From: Lineus longissimus
Taxonomy: Eukaryota > Nemertea > Pilidiophora > Heteronemertea > Lineidae
Reading direction: 5' to 3'
DNA: 64,000 nt
Assembly: GCF_910592395.1 (NCBI RefSeq)
Contig: NC_088317.1
Coordinates: 11,348,001-11,412,000, forward strand
Positions 22,750 to 33,753 of this stretch are shown piece by piece. Within the stretch, counting starts at the first letter, position 1; each line of letters starts with the position of its first letter. The notes under the pieces were generated by a model. That model was given only the letters and a program-made list of their open reading frames with translations, was not told the DNA's origin and ran no database searches. A program made the position numbers and the translations under genes.

Positions 22750-22897
22750 CTGCAACCAATTCAGCTAGGTGGTTGATGTTGGTGTCTAGAGATAGGTTTT
22801 TGGGGTCAAGCTATCCATTGCAGCCACCAGTTTCAATGTAAAAATAGGCGAATTCAGGGAAATCCAAGATGGCCAATACTTGAAGGGCTTCGTTCCT
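22750..22897. repeat. Monomer M4, 148 bp
   Basis: It carries GGTGGTTGATG, GTCTAGAGATAGG, a GGCGAATTCAGGG segment shared with M1, and ends ATACTTGAAGG. The shared GAATTC segment suggests M1 and M4 have a common parent. Confidence 0.85.
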
Positions 22898-23061
22898 CTG
22901 CAACCAATTCAGCTAGGAGGTTGCTGTTACGGTCTAGACACAGGTTTTTGGGGTCAATCTATCCATTGCAGCCATTGGCTTCAATATAAAAGATGAGCCA
23001 TTGCAGTAAAATCAGAGATGGCCGTAAAGATGACCGTCAATACCTATAAGGCTCCGTTCCT
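22898..23061. repeat. Monomer M5, 164 bp, with 12-bp internal duplication
   Basis: It carries GCTGTTACGG, AATCTATCC and CATTGGCTTC. Near the end, GATGGCCGTAAA is followed by the imperfect copy GATGACCGTCAA, a 12-bp tandem duplication that accounts for most of the extra length. Confidence 0.85.
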
Positions 23062-23208
23062 CTGCAACCAATTCAGCTAGGAGGTTTATTTTGGTATCTA
23101 AACATAGGTTTTGGGGTCAAGCTATCCATTGCAGCCACAAGTTTCAATGTAAAGATAGGCAAATGCAGTGAAATCCAAGATGGCCAATACCTGAAGGGCT
23201 TCGTTCGT
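23062..23208. repeat. Monomer M6, 147 bp
   Basis: It carries GGTTTATTTTGGTATC and AAACATAGGTTTTGGGG (one T fewer than most monomers), then GGCAAATGCAGTG. It is lost, together with M7, from 9-mer units. Confidence 0.85.
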
Positions 23209-23356
23209 CTGCAACCAATTCGGCTAGGAGGTTGATGTTACTGTCTAGACACAGGTTTTTGGGGTCAAGCTATCCATTGCAGCCACAAGTTTCACTGTAA
23301 AGATAGGGCAATGCAGTGAAATCCACGATGGCCAATACCTGAAGGGCTCCGTTCCT
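23209..23356. repeat. Monomer M7, 148 bp
   Basis: It carries CAATTCGGCTA, then in most units TGAGG (AGGAGG in this copy), GTTTCACTGTAAAG and CCACGATGGCC. Confidence 0.85.
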
Positions 23357-23503
23357 CTGCAACAAATTCAGCTAGGAGGTTGATGTTGGTGTATAGACAC
23401 AGGTTTTTGGGGTCAAGCTATCCATTGCAGCCACCAGTTCAATGTAAAGATAGGGCAATGCAGTGAAATCCACGATGGCCAATACCTGAAGGGCTCTGTT
23501 CCT
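23357..23503. repeat. Monomer M8, 147 bp
   Basis: It carries CAACAAATTC, GTGTATAGACAC (no XbaI site) and CACCAGTTCAATG, where one T of the usual GTTTC is missing. It occurs twice in a row in the 1,446-bp units. Confidence 0.85.
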
Positions 23504-23651
23504 CTGCAACCAATTCAGCTAGGAGGTTGATGTTACTGTCTAAACACAGGTTTTTGGGGAAAAGCTATCCATTGCAGCCACAAGTTTCAATATAAAGATA
23601 GGGCAATGCAGTGAAATCCACGATGGCCAATACCTGAAGGGCTCTGTTCCT
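23504..23651. repeat. Monomer M9, 148 bp
   Basis: It carries GTCTAAACACAGG and GGGGAAAAGCTATCC. This A-rich box is also what follows the deletion in M1, so M1 probably derived from an M9-like monomer. Confidence 0.85.
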
Positions 23652-23678
23652 CTGCAACCAATTCAGCTGGGAGGTTGT

Positions 23679-23694
23679 CTAGACATAGGTCTAG
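23679..23694. repeat. Short inverted repeat CTAGAC-ATAG-GTCTAG in M10
   Basis: A 6-bp perfect stem with a 4-base loop lies 12 bp before the larger hairpin. It exists because the deletion in M10 brings a second GTCTAG next to the normal TCTAGAC box. Confidence 0.8.
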
Positions 23695-23706
23695 CTATCT
23701 ATTGTA

Positions 23707-23737
23707 GCCATCAATGTTACATCTTTTCATTGATGGC
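23707..23737. repeat. Perfect inverted repeat (10-bp stem, 11-nt loop) in M10
   Basis: GCCATCAATG and CATTGATGGC are exact reverse complements separated by TTACATCTTTT. The same hairpin lies about 155-185 bp upstream of the GTGAAATCAGAG word in canonical units, for example at 1,233, 22,113, 25,301, 26,895, 51,290 and 61,635. It could extrude as a cruciform or form an RNA hairpin; no function is shown. Confidence 0.9.
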
Positions 23738-23785
23738 CAATGCAGTAAATTCTAAGATTGCCAATACCTGATGGGCTCCGTTCCT

Positions 23786-23948
23786 CTGCAACAAATTCAG
23801 CTGGGATGTTGATATTGGTGTATAGACACAGGTTTTTGGGGTCAAGCTATCCATTGCAGCCATTAGTTTCAATGTAAGATGAGCCAATGCAGTGAAATCA
23901 GAGATGGCCGCCAAGATTGCCGCCAATACCTATAGGATCTTTGATACT
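23786..23948. repeat. Monomer M11, 163 bp, with 12-bp internal duplication
   Basis: It carries GCTGGGATGTTGATATTGG and GCCATTAGTTTC. GATGGCCGCCAA is followed by GATTGCCGCCAA, a 12-bp tandem copy at the same place as in M5. It ends TATAGGATCTTTGATACT, the distinctive lead-in to M1. Confidence 0.9.
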
Positions 23949-25542
23949 CTGCAAAAAGCTATCCATTGCAGCCACCAGTTTCAAGGTAAAAATAGGCGAA
24001 TTCAGGGAAATCCAAGATGGCCAATACCTGAAGGGCTTCGTTCCTCTGCAACCAATTCAGCTAGGAGGTTGATGTTACTGTCTAGACACATGTTTTTGGG
24101 GTCAAGCTATCCATTGCAGTCACCAGTTTCAATGTAAAGATAGGCCAATGCAGAGAAATCCACGATAATCCAATACCTGATGGCTACCTTCCTCTGCAAC
24201 CAATTGAGCTAGGAGGTTGGTGTTGGTGTCTAGACATAGGTTTTTGGGGTCAAGCTATCCATTGCAGCCATCAGTTTCAATATGAGATAGGCCATTGCAG
24301 TGAAATCGAGGATGGCCGCCAATACCTGTAGGGCTCCGTACCTCTGCAACCAATTCAGCTAGGTGGTTGATGTTGGTGTCTAGAGATAGGTTTTTGGGGT
24401 CAAGCTATCCATTGCAGCCACCAGTTTCAATGTAAAAATAGGCGAATTCAGGGAAATCCAAGATGGCCAATACTTGAAGGGCTTCGTTCCTCTGCAACCA
24501 ATTCAGCTAGGAGGTTGCTGTTACGGTCTAGACACAGGTTTTTGGGGTCAATCTATCCATTGCAGCCATTGGCTTCAATATAAAAGATGAGCCATTGCAG
24601 TAAAATCAGAGATGGCCGTAAAGATGACCGTCAATACCTATAAGGCTCCGTTCCTCTGCAACCAATTCAGCTAGGAGGTTTATTTTGGTATCTAAACATA
24701 GGTTTTGGGGTCAAGCTATCCATTGCAGCCACAAGTTTCAATGTAAAGATAGGCAAATGCAGTGAAATCCAAGATGGCCAATACCTGAAGGGCTTCGTTC
24801 GTCTGCAACCAATTCGGCTATGAGGTTGATGTTACTGTCTAGACACAGGTTTTTGGGGTCAAGCTATCCATTGCAGCCACAAGTTTCACTGTAAAGATAG
24901 GGCAATGCAGTGAAATCCACGATGGCCAATACCTGAAGGGCTCCGTTCCTCTGCAACAAATTCAGCTAGGAGGTTGATGTTGGTGTATAGACACAGGTTT
25001 TTGGGGTCAAGCTATCCATTGCAGCCACCAGTTCAATGTAAAGATAGGGCAATGCAGTGAAATCCACGATGGCCAATACCTGAAGGGCTCTGTTCCTCTG
25101 CAACCAATTCAGCTAGGAGGTTGATGTTACTGTCTAAACACAGGTTTTTGGGGAAAAGCTATCCATTGCAGCCACAAGTTTCAATATAAAGATAGGGCAA
25201 TGCAGTGAAATCCACGGTGGCCAATACCTGAAGGGCTCTGTTCCTCTGCAACCAATTCAGCTGGGAGGTTGTCTAGACATAGGTCTAGCTATCTATTGCA
25301 GCCATCAATGTTACATCTTTTCATTGATGGCCAATGCAGTAAATTCTAAGATTGCCAATACCTGATGGGCTCCGTTCCTCTGCAACAAATTCAGCTGGGA
25401 TGTTGATATTGGTGTATAGACACAGGTTTTTGGGGTCAAGCTATCCATTGCAGCCATTAGTTTCAATGTAAGATGAGCCAATGCAGTGAAATCAGAGATG
25501 GCCGCCAAGATTGCCGCCAATACCTATAGGATCTTTGATACT
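23949..25542. repeat. Canonical 11-monomer HOR unit, 1,594 bp
   Basis: It matches the unit at 41,578 in length and position within the large duplication. M7 reads GGCTATGAGG and M9 ends CCACGGTGG. Confidence 0.9.
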
Positions 25543-27136
25543 CTGCAAAAAGCTATCCATTGCAGCCACCAGTTTCAAGGTAAAAATAGGCGAATTCAGG
25601 GAAATCCAAGATGGCCAATACCTGAAGGGCTTCGTTCCTCTGCAACCAATTCAGCTAGGAGGTTGATGTTACTGTCTAGACACATGTTTTTGGGGTCAAG
25701 CTATCCATTGCAGTCACCAGTTTCAATGTAAAGATAGGCCAATGCAGAGAAATCCACGATAATCCAATACCTGATGGCTACCTTCCTCTGCAACCAATTG
25801 AGCTAGGAGGTTGGTGTTGGTGTCTAGACATAGGTTTTTGGGGTCAAGCTATCCATTGCAGCCATCAGTTTCAATATGAGATAGGCCATTGCAGTGAAAT
25901 CGAGGATGGCCGCCAATACCTGTAGGGCTCCGTACCTCTGCAACCAATTCAGCTAGGTGGTTGATGTTGGTGTCTAGAGATAGGTTTTTGGGGTCAAGCT
26001 ATCCATTGCAGCCACCAGTTTCAATGTAAAAATAGGCGAATTCAGGGAAATCCAAGATGGCCAATACTTGAAGGGCTTCGTTCCTCTGCAACCAATTCAG
26101 CTAGGAGGTTGCTGTTACGGTCTAGACACAGGTTTTTGGGGTCAATCTATCCATTGCAGCCATTGGCTTCAATATAAAAGATGAGCCATTGCAGTAAAAT
26201 CAGAGATGGCCGTAAAGATGACCGTCAATACCTATAAGGCTCCGTTCCTCTGCAACCAATTCAGCTAGGAGGTTTATTTTGGTATCTAAACATAGGTTTT
26301 GGGGTCAAGCTATCCATTGCAGCCACAAGTTTCAATGTAAAGATAGGCAAATGCAGTGAAATCCAAGATGGCCAATACCTGAAGGGCTTCGTTCGTCTGC
26401 AACCAATTCGGCTATGAGGTTGATGTTACTGTCTAGACACAGGTTTTTGGGGTCAAGCTATCCATTGCAACCACAAGTTTCACTGTAAAGATAGGGCAAT
26501 GCAGTGAAATCCACGATGGCCAATACCTGAAGGGCTCCGTTCCTCTGCAACAAATTCAGCTAGGAGGTTGATGTTGGTGTATAGACACAGGTTTTTGGGG
26601 TCAAGCTATCCATTGCAGCCACCAGTTCAATGTAAAGATAGGGCAATGCAGTGAAATCCACGATGGCCAATACCTGAAGGGCTCTGTTCCTCTGCAACCA
26701 ATTCAGCTAGGAGGTTGATGTTACTGTCTAAACACAGGTTTTTGGGGAAAAGCTATCCATTGCAGCCACAAGTTTCAATATAAAGATAGGGCAATGCAGT
26801 GAAATCCACGGTGGCCAATACCTGAAGGGCTCTGTTCCTCTGCAACCAATTCAGCTGGGAGGTTGTCTAGACATAGGTCTAGCTATCTATTGCAGCCATC
26901 AATGTTACATCTTTTCATTGATGGCCAATGCAGTAAATTCTAAGATTGCCAATACCTGATGGGCTCCGTTCCTCTGCAACAAATTCAGCTGGGATGTTGA
27001 TATTGGTGTATAGACACAGGTTTTTGGGGTCAAGCTATCCATTGCAGCCATTAGTTTCAATGTAAGATGAGCCAATGCAGTGAAATCAGAGATGGCCGCC
27101 AAGATTGCCGCCAATACCTATAGGATCTTTGATACT
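25543..27136. repeat. Canonical 11-monomer HOR unit, 1,594 bp
   Basis: It carries a private ATTGCAACCACAAG near 26,465. By synteny it corresponds to the 1,447-bp unit at 43,172, which has lost M2. Confidence 0.9.
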
Positions 27137-28275
27137 CTGCAAAAAGCTATCCATTGCAGCCACCAGTTTCAAGGTAAAAATAGGCGAATTCAGGGAAATC
27201 CAAGATGGCCAATACCTGAAGGGCTTCGTTCCTCTGCAACCAATTCAGCTAGGAGGTTGATGTTACTGTCTAGACACATGTTTTTGGGGTCAAGCTATCC
27301 ATTGCAGTCACCAGTTTCAATGTAAAGATAGGCCAATGCAGAGAAATCCACGATAATCCAATACCTGATGGCTACCTTCCTCTGCAACCAATTGAGCTAG
27401 GAGGTTGGTGTTGGTGTCTAGACATAGGTTTTTGGGGTCAAGCTATCCATTGCAGCCATCAGTTTCAATATGAGATAGGCCATTGCAGTGAAATCGAGGA
27501 TGGCCGCCAATACCTTGTAGGGCTCCGTACCTCTGCAACCAATTCAGCTAGGTGGTTTATTTTGGTATCTAGACATAGATTTTTGGGGTCAAGCTATCCA
27601 TTGCAGCCACAAGTTTCAATGTAAAGATAGGCGAATGCAGTGAAATCCAAAATGGCCAATACCTGAAGGGCTTCGTTCCTCTGCAACCAATTCAGCTAGG
27701 AGGTTGATGTTACGGTCTAGACACAGGTTTTTGGGGTCAATCTATCCATTGCAGCCATTGGCTTCAATATAAAGATAGGGCAATGCAGTGAAATCCACGA
27801 TGGCCAATACCTGAAGGGCTCTGTTCCTCTGCAACCAATTCAGCTGGGAGGTTGTCTAGACATAGGTCTAGCTATCTATTGCAGCCATCAATGTTACATC
27901 TTTTCATTGATGGCCAATGCAGTAAATTCTAAGATTGCCAATACCTGATGGGCTCCGTTCCTCTGCAACAAATTCAGCTGGGATGTTGATATTGGTGTAT
28001 AGACACAGGTTTTTGGGGTCAAGCTATCCATTGCAGCCATCAGTTTCAATGTAAGATAGGCCAATGCAGTGAAATCCAAGATGGCCGCCAATACCTGTAG
28101 GGCTGCGTTCCTCTGCAACCAATTCAGCTAGGAGGTTGATGTTGGTGTCTAGACATAGGTTTTTGGGGTCAAGCTATCCATTGCAGCCATTAGTTTCAAT
28201 GTAAGATGAGCCAATGCAGTGAAATCAGAGATGGCCGCCAAGATTGCCGCCAATACCTATAGGATCTTTGATACT
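27137..28275. repeat. 8-monomer HOR variant, 1,139 bp
   Basis: Monomer lengths are 97, 148, 151, 148, 148, 134, 150 and 163. After M3 (with TACCTTGTAGG) it uses a GGTGGTTTATTTTGG monomer, then an M5/M9-like hybrid, the hairpin monomer and an extra 150-bp GGGCTGCGTTCC monomer before M11. The same structure recurs at 32,615, 44,619, 48,799, 54,277, 56,399 and 61,877. Confidence 0.9.
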
Positions 28276-29869
28276 CTGCAAAAAGCTATCCATTGCAGCC
28301 ACCAGTTTCAAGGTAAAAATAGGCGAATTCAGGGAAATCCAAGATGGCCAATACCTGAAGGGCTTCGTTCCTCTGCAACCAATTCAGCTAGGAGGTTGAT
28401 GTTACTGTCTAGACACATGTTTTTGGGGTCAAGCTATCCATTGCAGTCACCAGTTTCAATGTAAAGATAGGCCAATGCAGAGAAATCCACGATAATCCAA
28501 TACCTGATGGCTACCTTCCTCTGCAACCAATTGAGCTAGGAGGTTGGTGTTGGTGTCTAGACATAGGTTTTTGGGGTCAAGCTATCCATTGCAGCCATCA
28601 GTTTCAATATGAGATAGGCCATTGCAGTGAAATCGAGGATGGCCGCCAATACCTGTAGGGCTCCGTACCTCTGCAACCAATTCAGCTAGGTGGTTGATGT
28701 TGGTGTCTAGAGATAGGTTTTTGGGGTCAAGCTATCCATTGCAGCCACCAGTTTCAATGTAAAAATAGGCGAATTCAGGGAAATCCAAGATGGCCAATAC
28801 TTGAAGGGCTTCGTTCCTCTGCAACCAATTCAGCTAGGAGGTTGCTGTTACGGTCTAGACACAGGTTTTTGGGGTCAATCTATCCATTGCAGCCATTGGC
28901 TTCAATATAAAAGATGAGCCATTGCAGTAAAATCAGAGATGGCCGTAAAGATGACCGTCAATACCTATAAGGCTCCGTTCCTCTGCAACCAATTCAGCTA
29001 GGAGGTTTATTTTGGTATCTAAACATAGGTTTTGGGGTCAAGCTATCCATTGCAGCCACAAGTTTCAATGTAAAGATAGGCAAATGCAGTGAAATCCAAG
29101 ATGGCCAATACCTGAAGGGCTTCGTTCGTCTGCAACCAATTCGGCTATGAGGTTGATGTTACTGTCTAGACACAGGTTTTTGGGGTCAAGCTATCCATTG
29201 CAGCCACAAGTTTCACTGTAAAGATAGGGCAATGCAGTGAAATCCACGATGGCCAATACCTGAAGGGCTCCGTTCCTCTGCAACAAATTCAGCTAGGAGG
29301 TTGATGTTGGTGTATAGACACAGGTTTTTGGGGTCAAGCTATCCATTGCAGCCACCAGTTCAATGTAAAGATAGGGCAATGCAGTGAAATCCACGATGGC
29401 CAATACCTGAAGGGCTCTGTTCCTCTGCAACCAATTCAGCTAGGAGGTTGATGTTACTGTCTAAACACAGGTTTTTGGGGAAAAGCTATCCATTGCAGCC
29501 ACAAGTTTCAATATAAAGATAGGGCAATGCAGTGAAATCCACGGTGGCCAATACCTGAAGGGCTCTGTTCCTCTGCAACCAATTCAGCTGGGAGGTTGTC
29601 TAGACATAGGTCTAGCTATCTATTGCAGCCATCAATGTTACATCTTTTCATTGATGGCCAATGCAGTAAATTCTAAGATTGCCAATACCTGATGGGCTCC
29701 GTTCCTCTGCAACAAATTCAGCTGGGATGTTGATATTGGTGTATAGACACAGGTTTTTGGGGTCAAGCTATCCATTGCAGCCATTAGTTTCAATGTAAGA
29801 TGAGCCAATGCAGTGAAATCAGAGATGGCCGCCAAGATTGCCGCCAATACCTATAGGATCTTTGATACT
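28276..29869. repeat. Canonical 11-monomer HOR unit, 1,594 bp
   Basis: This is the first unit of a 5,478-bp super-unit (1,594 + 1,299 + 1,446 + 1,139). Confidence 0.9.
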
Positions 29870-31168
29870 CTGCAAAAAGCTATCCATTGCAGCCACCAGT
29901 TTCAAGGTAAAAATAGGCGAATTCAGGGAAATCCAAGATGGCCAATACCTGAAGGGCTCCGTTCCTCTGCAACCAATTCAGCTAGGAGGTTGATGTTACT
30001 GTCTAGACACATGTTTTTGGGGTCAAGCTATCCATTGCAGTCACCAGTTTCAATGTAAAGATAGGCCAATGCAGAGAAATCCACGATAATCCAATACCTG
30101 ATGGCTACCTTCCTCTGCAACCAATTGAGCTAGGAGGTTGGTGTTGGTGTCTAGACATAGGTTTTTGGGGTCAAGCTATCCATTGCAGCCATCAGTTTCA
30201 ATATGAGATAGGCCATTGCAGTGAAATCGAGGATGGCCGCCAATACCTGTAGGGCTCCGTACCTCTGCAACCAATTCAGCTAGGTGGTTGATGTTGGTGT
30301 CTAGAGATAGGTTTTTGGGGTCAAGCTATCCATTGCAGCCACCAGTTTCAATGTAAAAATAGGCGAATTCAGGGAAATCCAAGATGGCCAATACTTGAAG
30401 GGCTTCGTTCCTCTGCAACCAATTCAGCTAGGAGGTTGCTGTTACGGTCTAGACACAGGTTTTTGGGGTCAATCTATCCATTGCAGCCATTGGCTTCAAT
30501 ATAAAAGATGAGCCATTGCAGTAAAATCAGAGATGGCCGTAAAGATGACCGTCAATACCTATAAGGCTCCGTTCCTCTGCAACAAATTCAGCTAGGAGGT
30601 TGATGTTGGTGTATAGACAGAGGTTTTTGGGGTCAAGCTATCCATTGCAGCCACCAGTTCAATGTAAAGATAGGGCAATGCAGTGAAATCCACGATGGCC
30701 AATACCTGAAGGGCTCTGTTCCTCTGCAACCAATTCAGCTAGGAGGTTGATGTTACTGTCTAAACACAGGTTTTTGGGGAAAAGCTATCCATTGCAGCCA
30801 CAAGTTTCAATATAAAGATCGGGCAATGCAGTGAAATCCACGATGGCCAATACCTGAAGGGCTCTGTTCCTCTGCAACCAATTCAGCTGGGAGGTTGTCT
30901 AGACATAGGTCTAGCTATCTATTGTAGCCATCAATGTTACATCTTTTCATTGATGGCCAATGCAGTAAATTCTAAGATTGCCAATACCTGATGGGCTCCG
31001 TTCCTCTGCAACAAATTCAGCTGGGATGTTGATATTGGTGTATAGACACAGGTTTTTGGGGTCAAGCTATCCATTGCAGCCATTAGTTTCAATGTAAGAT
31101 GAGCCAATGCAGTGAAATCAGAGATGGCCGCCAAGATTGCCGCCAATACCTATAGGATCTTTGATACT
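29870..31168. repeat. 9-monomer HOR variant, 1,299 bp
   Basis: M6 and M7 are missing: M5 (TATAAGGCTCCG) is followed directly by M8. The loss is 295 bp, equal to 147 + 148. Private variants are GACAGAGG near 30,618 and AAAGATCGGG near 30,815. Confidence 0.9.
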
Positions 31169-32614
31169 CTGCAAAAAGCTATCCATTGCAGCCACCAGTT
31201 TCAAGGTAAAAATAGGCGAATTCAGGGAAATCCAAGATGGCCAATACCTGAAGGGCTTCGTTCCTCTGCAACCAATTCAGCTAGGAGGTTGATGTTACTG
31301 TCTAGACACATGTTTTTGGGGTCAAGCTATCCATTGCAGTCACCAGTTTCAATGTAAAGATAGGCCAATGCAGAGAAATCCACGATAATCCAATACCTGA
31401 TGGCTACCTTCCTCTGCAACCAATTGAGCTAGGAGGTTGGTGTTGGTGTCTAGACATAGGTTTTTGGGGTCAAGCTATCCATTGCAGCCATCAGTTTCAA
31501 TATGAGATAGGCCATTGCAGTGAAATCGAGGATGGCCGCCAATACCTGTAGGGCTCCGTACCTCTGCAACCAATTCAGCTAGGTGGTTGATGTTGGTGTC
31601 TAGAGATAGGTTTTTGGGGTCAAGCTATCCATTGCAGCCACCAGTTTCAATGTAAAAATAGGCGAATTCAGGGAAATCCAAGATGGCCAATACTTGAAGG
31701 GCTTCGTTCCTCTGCAACCAATTCAGCTAGGAGGTTGCTGTTACGGTCTAGACACAGGTTTTTGGGGTCAATCTATCCATTGCAGCCATTGGCTTCAATA
31801 TAAAAGATGAGCCATTGCAGTAAAATCAGAGATGGCCGTAAAGATGACCGTCAATACCTATAAGGCTCCGTTCCTCTGCAACCAATTCAGCTAGGAGGTT
31901 GATGTTGGTGTATAGACACAGGTTTTTGGGGTCAAGCTATCCATTGCAGCCACCAGTTCAATGTAAAGATAGGGCAATGCAGTGAAATCCACGATGGCCA
32001 ATACCTGAAGGGCTCCGTTCCTCTGCAACAAATTCAGCTAGGAGGTTGATGTTGGTGTATAGACACAGGTTTTTGGGGTCAAGCTATCCATTGCAGCCAC
32101 CAGTTCAATGTAAAGATAGGGCAATGCAGTGAAATCCACGATGGCCAATACCTGAAGGGCTCTGTTCCTCTGCAACCAATTCAGCTAGGAGGTTGATGTT
32201 ACTGTCTAAACACAGGTTTTTGGGGAAAAGCTATCCATTGCAGCCACAAGTTTCAATATAAAGATAGGGCAATGCAGTGAAATCCACGGTGGCCAATACC
32301 TGAAGGGCTCTGTTCCTCTGCAACCAATTCAGCTGGGAGGTTGTCTAGACATAGGTCTAGCTATCTATTGCAGCCATCAATGTTACATCTTTTCATTGAT
32401 GGCCAATGCAGTAAATTGTAAGATTGCCAATACCTGATGGGCTCCGTTCCTCTGCAACAAATTCAGCTGGGATGTTGATATTGGTGTATAGACACAGGTT
32501 TTTGGGGTCAAGCTATCCATTGCAGCCATTAGTTTCAATGTAAGATGAGCCAATGCAGTGAAATCAGAGATGGCCGCCAAGATTGCCGCCAATACCTATA
32601 GGATCTTTGATACT
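31169..32614. repeat. 10-monomer HOR variant, 1,446 bp
   Basis: M6 and M7 are replaced by one extra M8-like monomer (147 bp). It carries GTAAATTGTAAG near 32,411, shared only with the matching units at 52,831 and 60,431. Confidence 0.9.
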
Positions 32615-33753
32615 CTGCAAAAAGCTATCCATTGCAGCCACCAGTTTCAAGGTAAAAATAGGCGAATTCAGGGAAATCCAAGATGGCCAATACCTGAAGG
32701 GCTTCGTTCCTCTGCAACCAATTCAGCTAGGAGGTTGATGTTACTGTCTAGACACATGTTTTTGGGGTCAAGCTATCCATTGCAGTCACCAGTTTCAATG
32801 TAAAGATAGGCCAATGCAGAGAAATCCACGATAATCCAATACCTGATGGCTACCTTCCTCTGCAACCAATTGAGCTAGGAGGTTGGTGTTGGTGTCTAGA
32901 CATAGGTTTTTGGGGTCAAGCTATCCATTGCAGCCATCAGTTTCAATATGAGATAGGCCATTGCAGTGAAATCGAGGATGGCCGCCAATACCTTGTAGGG
33001 CTCCGTACCTCTGCAACCAATTCAGCTAGGTGGTTTATTTTGGTATCTAGACATAGATTTTTGGGGTCAAGCTATCCATTGCAGCCACAAGTTTCAATGT
33101 AAAGATAGGCGAATGCAGTGAAATCCAAAATGGCCAATACCTGAAGGGCTTCGTTCCTCTGCAACCAATTCAGCTAGGAGGTTGATGTTACTGTCTAGAC
33201 ACAGGTTTTTGGGGTCAATCTATCCATTGCAGCCATTGGCTTCAATATAAAGATAGGGCAATGCAGTGAAATCCACGATGGCCAATACCTGAAGGGCTCT
33301 GTTCCTCTGCAACCAATTCAGCTGGGAGGTTGTCTAGACATAGGTCTAGCTATCTATTGCAGCCATCAATGTTACATCTTTTCATTGATGGCCAATGCAG
33401 TAAATTCTAAGATTGCCAATACCTGATGGGCTCCGTTCCTCTGCAACGAATTCAGCTGGGATGTTGATATTGGTGTATAGACACAGGTTTTTGGGGTCAA
33501 GCTATCCATTGCAGCCATCAGTTTCAATGTAAGATAGGCCAATGCAGTGAAATCAAAGATGGCCGCCAATACCTGTAGGGCTGCGTTCCTCTGCAACCAA
33601 TTCAGCTAGGAGGTTGATGTTGGTGTCTAGACATAGGTTTTTGGGGTCAAGCTATCCATTGCAGCCATTAGTTTCAATGTAAGATGAGCCAATGCAGTGA
33701 AATCAGAGATGGCCGCCAAGATTGCCGCCAATACCTATAGGATCTTTGATACT
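32615..33753. repeat. 8-monomer HOR variant, 1,139 bp
   Basis: It has the structure described at 27,137. It shares GAAATCAAAGATGGCCGCC near 33,552 with the units at 54,277 and 61,877. Confidence 0.9.

Larger units (their letters stand above)
23652..23785. repeat. Monomer M10, 134 bp, hairpin monomer
   Basis: It is 14 bp short: GAGGTTG runs directly into GTCTAGAC, and GGTCTAGCTATC lacks the T/G-rich box. It holds two inverted repeats described separately. It occurs once per canonical unit. Confidence 0.9.
22355..23948. repeat. Canonical 11-monomer HOR unit, 1,594 bp (reference copy)
   Basis: I used this copy to define M1-M11. Anchors fall at 22355, 22452, 22600, 22750, 22898, 23062, 23209, 23357, 23504, 23652 and 23786, giving lengths that sum to exactly 1,594. 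It carries a private TTCCTGTCTAG (near 22,481) shared only with the unit at 39,984, and ATTGTAGCC at 23,701. Confidence 0.95.
28276..33753. repeat. 5,478-bp super-unit, copy 1 (38 monomers)
   Basis: The order is 11-mer, 9-mer, 10-mer, 8-mer. The same order occurs at 49,938-55,415 and 57,538-63,015, with GTAAATTGTAAG and AATCAAAGATGG in all three copies. Confidence 0.9.
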
